From assembly GCA_943357175.1 (NCBI GenBank), contig CALRGE010000007.1, forward strand, positions 1 to 64,000: DNA of 64,000 nt, read 5' to 3'. Shown here piece by piece: positions 28,799-37,379 of the stretch. Positions within the stretch are counted from its first letter, which is position 1; each line of letters starts with the position of its first letter. The notes under the pieces are model-generated. The model was not told the DNA's origin. It ran no database searches and saw only the letters and a list, made by a program, of their open reading frames with translations. A program made the translations under genes and the position numbers. This DNA is from Candidatus Peribacteria bacterium (GTDB taxonomy: Bacteria > Patescibacteriota > Gracilibacteria > UBA1369 > 2-02-FULL-48-14).

Positions 28799-30201
28799 AT
28801 TTTTGTCCAGGTTAGGTTGATTTCAGGGTATTTTTTAAGCTCTTCCACCATGATTGCAATAATTTCTTTTAGGCGGTCTTGGCTTTGGGCTTCAAAGCGA
28901 AGTGTGAGATTTGGTGAGGTGTTGCTACAGCGAACTGCCCCCCAAGATGAGGAATCGAAATTCACGCGAACACCATCGATTGTGATGCAGGGGAATTTTC
29001 CCACGAAATGTGCTCGGATTTTTTCTACTATTGCGAATTTTTTATCATCAGGACAATGTGCTTTTATTTCCGGTGTACAGAAGGTTTTTGGAAGACCATC
29101 GAGCAGCTTTGAAAAAGGTTTGTCTGATTTTGAAAGGATTTCGAGTAATCTTGCGGCGCCAAGAAATGCGTCATCGAAGCCATAATAATTTTCAGCAAAG
29201 AAAAGATGGCCACTGATTTCGCCGGCAAGTGGCGCGCCGATTTCTCGCATTGTTGTTTCAATAAATGAGTGTCCGGTTTTTGCCATCACAGGTTCGCCGC
29301 CATGTGCTTTTATATCGTCGATCAATACTTGAGATGCCTTTGCGTCGAAAACAATTTTTGCGCCCGGCTGGCGCGTAAGTAAGTCGCGTGCGAGAAGTAG
29401 CAAGAGAAGGTCGGCGCTATAATGGTGGCCGGTTTCATCAATTACTCCAACGCGGTCGCCGTCGCCATCAAATCCGAGGCCGAGATCGGCTTTATTTTCT
29501 AGAACTGCGGTGATTAAATCACGCATATTTTCAATTTCTTCAGGGTTTGCTTCGTGGTTTGGATAATTTCCGTCTGGTTCTGTGAAAAGAGAAATCACTT
29601 CGCAGCCTAGAGATTCAAAAAGTTGTTTTACAAATGGTCCGCTTGCGCCGTTTCCGGAATCCACGACAATTTTTAGTGGTCTTGCCAGAGTAGTTTCGCA
29701 GATTTTTTTCAAGTAGGCGGGGAAGACATTTAGTGTGTCTAGTTTTCCAGGTTCAGAGTTACCGACATCGGTAATTTCTTCTCTGTTAATCATGCGGAGG
29801 ATTTCTTGCAATTCTTCTCCACAAATAGAATGAGCGGCGCGGCCAACCAATTTTACTCCGTTATATTCTTTTGGATTGTGGCTGGCAGTGATTGAAACTC
29901 CACCGTCAAAGTCGAAGGCGCAAACTGCAAAATATAGCATTGGGGAAGTTATCATTCCCAGGTTTGTGATGTTGCAACCAGCGGAGCGTGCACCGCGAAT
30001 AAATGCGTCTGAAAGTTCAGGATTACTTAGTCGGCAATCGTAAGCAAGCGCGATTTTTTTGCCAAAATGTTGAAGGAAGTACTTGCCTGAGGCACGGCCA
30101 ATTTGCTCGACTGTTTCAGGTGTCAGGTCTGGAGTTGTGGAAGCGGGTTTATGCGCGATGCCTCGAATATCGTATGCCCGGAAAATTAATGGATTGATCA
30201 T
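28789..30201 (-). CDS. Phosphomannomutase/phosphoglucomutase
   Basis: FRAYDIRGIA, GVSITASHNPKEYNGVKLV, GLGFDGDGDRVGVID, GEISGHLFF motifs. Confidence 0.95.
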   Translation of the reverse strand: MINPLIFRAYDIRGIAHKPASTTPDLTPETVEQIGRASGKYFLQHFGKKIALAYDCRLSNPELSDAFIRGARSAGCNITNLGMITSPMLYFAVCAFDFDGGVSITASHNPKEYNGVKLVGRAAHSICGEELQEILRMINREEITDVGNSEPGKLDTLNVFPAYLKKICETTLARPLKIVVDSGNGASGPFVKQLFESLGCEVISLFTEPDGNYPNHEANPEEIENMRDLITAVLENKADLGLGFDGDGDRVGVIDETGHHYSADLLLLLLARDLLTRQPGAKIVFDAKASQVLIDDIKAHGGEPVMAKTGHSFIETTMREIGAPLAGEISGHLFFAENYYGFDDAFLGAARLLEILSKSDKPFSKLLDGLPKTFCTPEIKAHCPDDKKFAIVEKIRAHFVGKFPCITIDGVRVNFDSSSWGAVRCSNTSPNLTLRFEAQSQDRLKEIIAIMVEELKKYPEINLTWTKIWE

Positions 30202-30252
30202 GCTGGCAAAATACCAGATTTTCTGCTATAATAATATGATAATTTAAACCTT

Positions 30253-31155
30253 ATGAGCTTAGACAGTCAGAAATTCAATTCGGTTGAGGCTAAAGTTAAA
30301 ACAGCAGATGAGCTTAAAGCTCAGCATGAAGTGGCAAAGCAGAAAATTATTGATGAAGCAAAAAAAAGACGTGGAGATCTAACTGAAAAAATAACTTTTG
30401 GCGACGTTCTAGATAAGGTTATTGGTACTTTCAATGAAATGTTCATCGGAAATCCGGAAATAATTGATAATTTTTTGGGAGAAATTTTTGAAATAGAAGA
30501 AGAATCTAGTAATGAAGTCACTTCAGTTAAGAAAGCAGATAAGAAAACGGAAAAAACGCCGATTCCTAGCGTGGCAATGGCGACTAAGCCTGAAAAAGTT
30601 AAAGCCAGCCCTAGTGCTATAAAAGCTTTAGAAAAAGCTCTAGTAACATATCCTGAATGGAAAAGTTATGCGCAAGAAGCAGAGGCGAAATTCAATATCC
30701 CTCAAAAAGGTATTTTTGCGATTATGTATTTAGAATCGGGCTTTAAGCCATATGCAAAAAATAAAGATAGTGGCGCGGCCGGTTTAGGTCAATTTATACC
30801 ATCAACATGGAAGGCTTTTATCAAAGCGAATCCTGAATTTGCGGGGAAGGATCAATTTGATCCACGAGCGTCATTTTTTGCTACGGCCTGGTATTGCAGA
30901 CAAAATGTTGATCATTTGGGAATAGATATCAAGGCAGATGATGCTATCGCAAGAATTTATGAAGCGCATCACAACGGCGAGGGTGGATATAGACAGATGG
31001 AAGCGTTTAGAAATGGAAAAATTGCGAGCATTAAAGTCCCAAAAAGTTATGCTGAACATGGTTACGATACTTCTCAAAAATATACAGACCACATTGTGAA
31101 ACTTTCGATGGGTGTTCAGGCGACTTCGGATAGTTTTGAAAGCGCTCTAGCTTAA
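30253..31155 (+). CDS. Lytic transglycosylase (SLT domain), no obvious signal peptide
   Basis: IYLESGFKPYAKNKDSGAAGLGQFIPSTWKAF-type SLT motif (track reads IMYLESGFKPY...), IARIYEAHHNGEGGYRQ. Confidence 0.82.
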   Translation: MSLDSQKFNSVEAKVKTADELKAQHEVAKQKIIDEAKKRRGDLTEKITFGDVLDKVIGTFNEMFIGNPEIIDNFLGEIFEIEEESSNEVTSVKKADKKTEKTPIPSVAMATKPEKVKASPSAIKALEKALVTYPEWKSYAQEAEAKFNIPQKGIFAIMYLESGFKPYAKNKDSGAAGLGQFIPSTWKAFIKANPEFAGKDQFDPRASFFATAWYCRQNVDHLGIDIKADDAIARIYEAHHNGEGGYRQMEAFRNGKIASIKVPKSYAEHGYDTSQKYTDHIVKLSMGVQATSDSFESALA

Positions 31156-31958
31156 TTCATTGTGCTTGCCTCGGCTTCTCTTGCCTGCATGATTGATTTC
31201 GAGATTTTACCTATTGGTAAAACAGGAGCGAAGCTGCGTTTGTGTTCGCTGTCTTGAACGAGTCGAACGAGTTTGTGAACGGTGAGAGAGTCTTGGCCTT
31301 TTTCAATCATTGTTTCAGGGTCGATTCCGGCATCTAGTTGTCTTAAAATATCGTCGATTTTTTGCCAGCTTGCAAGTAGATCATTTTCATCTGACTGGTA
31401 AGGTTTTAAGCATCGAGACGGGGTTTTTTCGATTAGCTCATCCGGTAATCCGAGGTGCCTTGCGAGTTCAATAACATCTGTTTTATATAGATCGCCCAGA
31501 ACCATAATATCTCCACCAAGTTCTGCATTTTTTACTCCGTAACCAATTGTTAAATCGCTCTTATTTGAACTGCCGATAACGAGTGCTTTTTGCGCGTTCG
31601 CAAAATTATAAATCAAAGTATTTCTGATTCTTGCCTTTACATTTGCGTTTGCAGATTCACTTTTTTCCCATGTCACGAAATTAAAATCTACCAGGAAATT
31701 ATTGATTGGCTGATAGTGCATTTTTGCTTCGAAATGTGTAGCAATTACTTTTGCGTGGTCGATGTCTTCTTGAGGAGTAAGGCCAACTTCAGGCAGAATT
31801 ATCGCTGTTACATTTTGTGGACCGAAAGCACGCACTGCAATGCAAAATGCCACAGCGGAATCAAGCCCTCCTGAAAGACCAATTGCGGCTCTTTGGAATT
31901 GATATTTTTTTGCGTATTCGTGAAGTGATGAAATTAGCGTGGAGAGGATTGTTTGCAT
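31152..31958 (-). CDS. nadE: NAD synthase
   Basis: AAIGLSGGLDSAVAFCIAVRAFG, VIGSSNKSDLTIGYG, LGDLYKTDVIELARHLGLP. Confidence 0.93.
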   Translation of the reverse strand: MQTILSTLISSLHEYAKKYQFQRAAIGLSGGLDSAVAFCIAVRAFGPQNVTAIILPEVGLTPQEDIDHAKVIATHFEAKMHYQPINNFLVDFNFVTWEKSESANANVKARIRNTLIYNFANAQKALVIGSSNKSDLTIGYGVKNAELGGDIMVLGDLYKTDVIELARHLGLPDELIEKTPSRCLKPYQSDENDLLASWQKIDDILRQLDAGIDPETMIEKGQDSLTVHKLVRLVQDSEHKRSFAPVLPIGKISKSIMQAREAEASTMN

Positions 31959-31974
31959 GGATGTGGGGGGTGAT

Positions 31975-32418
31975 TCAGTATCTTACTTGGCGCTGCATTT
32001 GACGTTTCTCATCTTTTTTCTTGAGGCTTTCGCGCTTGTCGTATTTTTTCATACCCTTTCCGACAGCGAACTCAATTTTGATAAGACCGTTTTTTGCGAT
32101 GCAGCTGAGCGCGACCAAAGTAACACCATTTTGCTTTAGTGCTCCAGCTATTTTTTGAATTTCGGCTTTACTCACGAGTAATTTTCTTGGCCTTTCTGGC
32201 TCGTACACGTCAAGTGTAGATTTTATATAAGGTGCGATGTGCAGGTGTTCTATCCAAACTTCTCCGTTTTTAATTGTGACAAAGCAACCTTGCATTTGTC
32301 CACCACCATTTTTAAGTGATTTTACTTCGTGCCCCAGTAGAACAATTCCCGCCTCAAATTTTTGCAGAATTTCGTAATCAAAAGTGGCCTTTCTGTTTTT
32401 TACTAATACTTTTTCCAT
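31975..32418 (-). CDS. smpB: SsrA-binding protein
   Basis: NRKATFDYEILQKFEAGIVLLGHEVKSLKNGG, KRESLKKKDEKRQMQR. Confidence 0.95.
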   Translation of the reverse strand: MEKVLVKNRKATFDYEILQKFEAGIVLLGHEVKSLKNGGGQMQGCFVTIKNGEVWIEHLHIAPYIKSTLDVYEPERPRKLLVSKAEIQKIAGALKQNGVTLVALSCIAKNGLIKIEFAVGKGMKKYDKRESLKKKDEKRQMQRQVRY

Positions 32419-32542
32419 AGCGATAAGATACGGAAAAGGATAGTAGCCGTCAAATCGCAATCTTGTGCAACCATATTCGGTTTACAGGTTTCACTTCAAG
32501 TAATAAACTCGTCGCAGAATTTTATTCACTAATCCAAAATAT

Positions 32543-32755
32543 ATGAAAAAATTCATGCAAATCCTCCTAGCAAGTTTCGCAGTTATGTCTTTAGTTTTTG
32601 CTGGTTGCAATGCTAAGAAAGCTGATGAAGCTATGGAAGCTAAGGATGAGACTACAGTTACAGTTACAGAAGAAACAAGCCCAACAGTTGAGGTTGTTAC
32701 AGAAGGTGATGTTACAGTTGAAGTTACTCCAACAGACACAACTACAGCTCAATAA
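32543..32755 (+). CDS. Small lipoprotein with Thr/Val/Glu-rich tail
   Basis: MKKFMQILLASFAVMSLVFAGCNAKK lipobox. Confidence 0.75.
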   Translation: MKKFMQILLASFAVMSLVFAGCNAKKADEAMEAKDETTVTVTEETSPTVEVVTEGDVTVEVTPTDTTTAQ

Positions 32756-32765
32756 TTTAGATTTT

Positions 32766-32795
32766 AAAAAGGCCCTCTTAGCGAGGGTCTTTTTT
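32766..32795 (+). terminator. Rho-independent terminator
   Basis: AAAAAGGCCCTCTTAGCGAGGGTCTTTTTT. Confidence 0.85.
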
Positions 32796-32850
32796 GTTGG
32801 CTTTGTGTAAAAATGAATAGGTGGTATAATTTCTGCCTTTAACAAGAAAT

Positions 32851-33807
32851 ATGGTAAACAGAGTGCTTGATATTTATGGGGCTGATGGAGTGCTGACAAA
32901 TGTGGATATAATGGGTGCGTTGGAAAAGGGAAATCCAAGAGAGTTAAGCCATTACTTTATAAAGGCGGCTCAATTTGTGGCAAAAGAAACAGGTTTGAGT
33001 CAGCAAGAGGTTTATGATGGAATTAAGTTGAAAATTAGAGATGAAATTTTTCCAAATAGAGATAAGCCTGAAAATTGGCATGAGTTCGGACAGGGTGTGA
33101 AAATTGCGCCTGCTGTTGATCATATGCTCATAACACCTTTTGCGACTGAGCTTTTTTTGAAAGAATTCTTGGCTGAATTGAGCGGAGATAGTCCTGTTGC
33201 AGGGAAAATCAAGGATTTTTTAGGGAAAAAATCTTGGGATTATGCTCAGTATAAATCTGCATCTGAAGGGTTCGAGCAAGATGCCGTTATGGAACCTGAT
33301 GCGATTGATGCTTTGGATTATAAGTTGGGTCAAGATCATACTGTTGTTATCGCGACAAATTCTCGAACGGCGAAAATTCATAATTTACTTAGAAAAGGTG
33401 GATTTGCAGAAGATAGAATTATTGAAAATGAGGTTCAGGCCGGGAAAATAGGTATTTTTAATGATGTTGGCAAATATAAAATTGATAGTCGTGCGCCACG
33501 TAATGTGGAAAGTACTATGGATTTGAGGAAATTTGGTGTAAATGTGCAACTTGATCTTAGAAGAAATCATTATAAGACAAAGATTTTGGAAATGTATGAG
33601 CGCTCTGGGGCTGAAATGCTTGAAGTAATAGATAGCATTCCTGAACTGATGGCTTCATTGCCTTATCTTTTTGGCAAAGATCAGATTAATGAGGATGTTT
33701 TTTTGTCTTTAAAAATGACACCAAATACTACTAATTCCGGCCTTGCGATTGCAAAACATATAAAGGCGAGAGCAGGGACAGTTTTGAGTAATTTGATTGT
33801 TTTATAA
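32851..33807 (+). CDS. HAD-like hydrolase (divergent) / hypothetical
   Basis: DIYGADGVLTN at the N-terminus and HTVVIATNSRTAKIHNLL resemble HAD motifs I and II; weak. Confidence 0.45.
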   Translation: MVNRVLDIYGADGVLTNVDIMGALEKGNPRELSHYFIKAAQFVAKETGLSQQEVYDGIKLKIRDEIFPNRDKPENWHEFGQGVKIAPAVDHMLITPFATELFLKEFLAELSGDSPVAGKIKDFLGKKSWDYAQYKSASEGFEQDAVMEPDAIDALDYKLGQDHTVVIATNSRTAKIHNLLRKGGFAEDRIIENEVQAGKIGIFNDVGKYKIDSRAPRNVESTMDLRKFGVNVQLDLRRNHYKTKILEMYERSGAEMLEVIDSIPELMASLPYLFGKDQINEDVFLSLKMTPNTTNSGLAIAKHIKARAGTVLSNLIVL

Positions 33808-34290
33808 TTATTCTAGGATTGGGAACTTTTTTACGATAGTGCTTTGTGACCAAATTTTTCCAAAGCCAAAAATTTTTCCTGCCTCAAGATTTTTTAAAAC
33901 AAAAAGTGCTAAAATATAGATGATATGATCGTCGATTATCGGGTTGTTTGATGGTGGAAGTAGTGAAAGCCACATCATTAATAGCAATAGAGAGCCCGTA
34001 TATGTTGCAATTTTCATGCCGACTCCCAAAATTAAAGCGAGTCCGATTAGAAGTAAGCCTGTCATGAAAAGCCAATCAACGGCAACCACTCCAGACATAT
34101 TATGAAAAATTTCAGCGAATGGTCCGTGTACGGCTTTTTCGAGAAATCCTGAGGTTGGAGAGCCTCCATTTAGCCAAGATGCCTCTGGTTTTGTTGCAAA
34201 GCCTAAGCCAAAAACTTTATCTAAAAATGCCCAGAGAAAAATGAAACCTAAAGAAATTCTTAGAGCGGCGATGTAGTAGGTATTTTTCAT
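33808..34290 (-). CDS. DoxX-family membrane protein
   Basis: RISLGFIFLWAFLDKVFGLGF...LLIGLALILGVGMKIATYTGSLLLLMMWLS. Confidence 0.75.
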   Translation of the reverse strand: MKNTYYIAALRISLGFIFLWAFLDKVFGLGFATKPEASWLNGGSPTSGFLEKAVHGPFAEIFHNMSGVVAVDWLFMTGLLLIGLALILGVGMKIATYTGSLLLLMMWLSLLPPSNNPIIDDHIIYILALFVLKNLEAGKIFGFGKIWSQSTIVKKFPILE

Positions 34291-34381
34291 ATTGTGTGGT
34301 TAAAACTGGAACCATATTACTCTGCTGTTGCAGTTAAGTTAAATAATTGTACTATTGTTTAGTATTCTTAATAAATTATTT

Positions 34382-34792
34382 ATGGAACTTGCTGTACCTT
34401 ATTACGCAGTTTTAATTGCCGCTGTAATTTCTTTTATTGTTGGAGGAATGTGGTATTCGCCGCTGCTTTTTGGAAATGTTTGGATGAAGTTAATGAAAAT
34501 TGATGCGAAGGAAATGGGAAAAAATAAAGGAAAGGCGAATCAATCTATGGCTATAATGTTTTTATTGGTGACTTTGACAGCTTTTATTTTTGGACATTTT
34601 GTTTCTTTTTTGGCTGAAAAAAATCTTTCAAATTACTTACAAATGGCAGGGTGGATTTGGCTTGGTTTCGTTATGCCTGTTACTGCCGGCGGATTTTTGT
34701 GGGAAAGTAGACCAGTAAAACTTTTTTTGATAAATACTTCTCACCAATTGGTTTCACTTTTAATTATCGCGGCAGTTTTATCAGCATTTTAA
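34382..34792 (+). CDS. DUF1761-like membrane protein
   Basis: VAVPYYAVLIAA-type N-terminus; FIVGGMWYSPLLFGNVWMKLM, GGFLWESRPVKLFLINTSHQLVSLLIIAAVLS. Confidence 0.7.
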   Translation: MELAVPYYAVLIAAVISFIVGGMWYSPLLFGNVWMKLMKIDAKEMGKNKGKANQSMAIMFLLVTLTAFIFGHFVSFLAEKNLSNYLQMAGWIWLGFVMPVTAGGFLWESRPVKLFLINTSHQLVSLLIIAAVLSAF

Positions 34793-34802
34793 TCAACAAA
34801 TT

Positions 34803-34982
34803 ATGTTAACTGAAAATGCTCCTTGGGAAGGAGATGAACCGATTCGATTAGAATTAGTACAGAATTTATCTCGTAGTGATGGGGAAAATGCCCAGGAAAA
34901 TTTTCCTCCGCATGAAGAAGAGCTTGAGCTTGATTTAAACAGAGATAGATCTTTTACGCTTGAAGAGATATTGGATTATTAG
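34803..34982 (+). CDS. Small acidic protein, 59 aa (MLTENAPWEGDEPIRLELVQNLSRSDGENAQENFPPHEEELELDLNRDRSFTLEEILDY)
   Basis: ORF read by eye between two same-strand genes (10 nt from the first, 6 nt from the second). Confidence 0.5.
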   Translation: MLTENAPWEGDEPIRLELVQNLSRSDGENAQENFPPHEEELELDLNRDRSFTLEEILDY

Positions 34983-34988
34983 ATCTTC

Positions 34989-35243
34989 ATGACTCTTAAA
35001 AAACTTCAGAAAGAGATTCAAGAAATTAAAACGCGCAATAAGCGAGTTGATTTGGATAAAGCTTGGGAAACGAGTTGGACGAGGAGGATTTTGATTTTGC
35101 TTTTAACTTATGTCGTGGTTGTTTTGTTCTTCAAATTTGCCGGCCTGGCGAACCCTTTTGTGAATGCAATTGTGCCTTCGTTAGGGTTTTTCTTGTCGAC
35201 TTTAACAATTTCTGTGGCGAAGAAAATGTGGATGAAAAATTAA
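34989..35243 (+). CDS. Small membrane protein
   Basis: 84 aa, N-terminal charged coil then two hydrophobic segments. Confidence 0.6.
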   Translation: MTLKKLQKEIQEIKTRNKRVDLDKAWETSWTRRILILLLTYVVVVLFFKFAGLANPFVNAIVPSLGFFLSTLTISVAKKMWMKN

Positions 35244-35599
35244 CAGGCGAAGTACCCGGAGGGTGTTTGCCCTGGCAGACTTATCGTTTCCATGTGTGCG
35301 AATTTAGGCGAGCTTTTTATGTAGTCAGTTATTTCTTCACTAACCGGCACGCTTATTTTCAGATGCTTGATATTTTGCCAAAAATCGAGGGCTTTGAATT
35401 GTTGGATGTGGTTCGTCCACATAAGATTAATGCGATAATCTGTGATGTGAATTGTATCCACATTATCAGGGAAAATTGGAGAGAGATTAAATCCGTCGAA
35501 ATGCTCTTCACTGTGGATTCCGTTCACACCATATTCCCAAATTTCTTCTGTTCTTATGTCGTAGAGTAATTCTTCCGGGATTATTCTAGATCTGTCCAT
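35240..35599 (-). CDS. Hypothetical protein
   Basis: 119 aa; overlaps the upstream lipoprotein gene by 19 nt. Confidence 0.5.
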   Translation of the reverse strand: MDRSRIIPEELLYDIRTEEIWEYGVNGIHSEEHFDGFNLSPIFPDNVDTIHITDYRINLMWTNHIQQFKALDFWQNIKHLKISVPVSEEITDYIKSSPKFAHMETISLPGQTPSGYFAC

Positions 35600-36126
35600 T
35601 TGAAAGTATAAATTATTTCGCCAGTATTATAGTGGATAAAATTTATATCAGAAGTATTTCTTGATAATTCCATATAATAATTTTCTTCGAGCTTTTCTCC
35701 AATTAATTCCGGCCGGTTTTTTTCAATTGAGGCGGCTGAATTTTTTGCAAGTTGGTCAGAGTCGACATGCGACATAATTTCCTCTTTTACAGATATAAAT
35801 TCTCCATTTTGCATCTCAAAAAAATCGAAGCTACTGAAAATTGCCATTGGAGTAACTGTTGCGGAAACTATCGCATAGATATCTTTGTCTGATACATCTC
35901 TAAAAATTTTAAATTCGCAATAATCGTAAGATGGTTTTGCTCCCGGCAGGCTTAAATCTGTGCCGGTTTTTTTGTATGAATTAAATTCGTCATAAATTAG
36001 AATTGGCTCACGCATTGAGGGCGGGCAGGATTCTTCCGGAAGTCTATTAAAAGCGTCAGCTAGGCTGTTATTTGCACATCCGTTGAGGAAAAGTATTAAG
36101 GTGAGAAAAGTTGAGAATAATTTCAT
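35581..36126 (-). CDS. Lipoprotein, hypothetical
   Basis: MKLFSTFLTLILFLNGCANN lipobox. Confidence 0.65.
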   Translation of the reverse strand: MKLFSTFLTLILFLNGCANNSLADAFNRLPEESCPPSMREPILIYDEFNSYKKTGTDLSLPGAKPSYDYCEFKIFRDVSDKDIYAIVSATVTPMAIFSSFDFFEMQNGEFISVKEEIMSHVDSDQLAKNSAASIEKNRPELIGEKLEENYYMELSRNTSDINFIHYNTGEIIYTFKWTDLE

Positions 36127-36186
36127 GTGTTTTTGTAAAATATAATTCGGTTGATGTGGAAGGAAAAGCTGCACTTTGTGCAGTAC

Positions 36187-36276
36187 TGGCGGAGAGGGGG
36201 AGATTCGAACTCCCGGAACCCTTTCGAGCTCACACGCTTTCCAAGCGTGCGCACTAGGCCACTATGCGACCTCTCC
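36187..36276 (-). tRNA. tRNA-Ser (GGA), CCA encoded
   Basis: GGAGAGG...CTTGGAAAG...long variable arm...GGTTCGAATC-type T arm (GAGTTCGAATCTC)...CCTCTCCGCCA. Confidence 0.93.
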
Positions 36277-36341
36277 GTGAGGCCACATTTTAGCATTAGT
36301 TACGGAGTAGACAAGGAAGAGATTTAAAACAAAATTTTCCA

Positions 36342-36376
36342 AAAAAAAAGCCCCATGGAGATAGGAGCTTCTTTTG
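36342..36376 (-). terminator. Terminator-like hairpin downstream of rpmB
   Basis: Minus strand AAGCTCCTATCTCCATGGGGCTTTTTTTTT. Confidence 0.55.
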
Positions 36377-36407
36377 TTGCTTATTCCGAAAGCGACATTA
36401 GTTTATT

Positions 36408-36659
36408 TTACTTCGAAATTTTTTTCAAGCTCTTTTTCGCGAAGGCGTGAATCTGTGCAGCGAACTTTTTTGGATTCTTTGCAAGTGTTCTTAGCGCTCT
36501 CGCTGTGATACGAAGATGTACTTTGTGTCCGGTTTGCGGGTCTACTACAGATTTCTTTACCAAGTTCAGGTTAAACCTTCTCTTAGTTTTTAAATTTGAG
36601 TGAGACACGTTGTGTCCGGATTTTGGCTTTGCGCCTGTAAGTTGACAAACTCTAGACAT
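36408..36659 (-). CDS. rpmB: 50S ribosomal protein L28
   Basis: MSRVCQLTGAKPKSGHNVSHSNLKTKRRFNLNL. Confidence 0.96.
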   Translation of the reverse strand: MSRVCQLTGAKPKSGHNVSHSNLKTKRRFNLNLVKKSVVDPQTGHKVHLRITARALRTLAKNPKKFAAQIHAFAKKSLKKISK

Positions 36660-36739
36660 AAAAATAGGGTCAAGACTGAGGCATCTTAGGGTAGGAAATA
36701 AGATTTGGCAAGCTGAATTTTTGAGTCTAGACTGTGTGC

Positions 36740-37354
36740 ATGTTTTTAGATATCAATTATTTGGCGGCGCTGATTGTGGTTTTGACCCTCCACGAGTTTT
36801 CTCATGCATGGGTTGCTAACAGGTTGGGAGATGTGACTCCGGAGCGAAATGGAAGGCTTAGTTTGAACCCACTTAGGCATATTGATTTACTCGGGACTTT
36901 GATGCTTTTTATTGCAGGAATTGGCTGGGGAAAGCCTGTTCCGATAAACCCTAGAAATTTTAAAAATCCTGGAAGAGATGAGGCAATTACTGCTGTGGCG
37001 GGCCCGATAATGAACTTAATGATTGCTTTGATAGTGGCGATTTTTGTTAATTATATGCCTCCGAATTTCTTGACTGATTTTTTTGATGCCACTCTTGATT
37101 TGAGCCTGGTACTCTTGCTTTTTAATTTGCTACCGTTTGCTCCGCTGGATGGATCTAAATTTTTGATTTTATTCGTTCCGGCAAGGTCGAGGGCGCGCTA
37201 CCAAGCTTTTATGGATAAGAGCATGCCATATTTTTTAATATTTATGGTTATTGATCTGTATTTTTTGAAAAATGTTTTTGGATTTTCTCTTGTATGGACA
37301 GTTGTTTCCACGGTTTTTTTCTGGTTGAAGACGGCTATCCTTGTGGTAGTATAA
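36740..37354 (+). CDS. Site-2 protease family (M50) membrane metalloprotease
   Basis: LTLHEFSHAWVANRLGD (HExxH) and NLLPFAPLDGSKF. Confidence 0.9.
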   Translation: MFLDINYLAALIVVLTLHEFSHAWVANRLGDVTPERNGRLSLNPLRHIDLLGTLMLFIAGIGWGKPVPINPRNFKNPGRDEAITAVAGPIMNLMIALIVAIFVNYMPPNFLTDFFDATLDLSLVLLLFNLLPFAPLDGSKFLILFVPARSRARYQAFMDKSMPYFLIFMVIDLYFLKNVFGFSLVWTVVSTVFFWLKTAILVVV

Positions 37355-37379
37355 ATCTGCGCTCACCAATAAAAATTAT

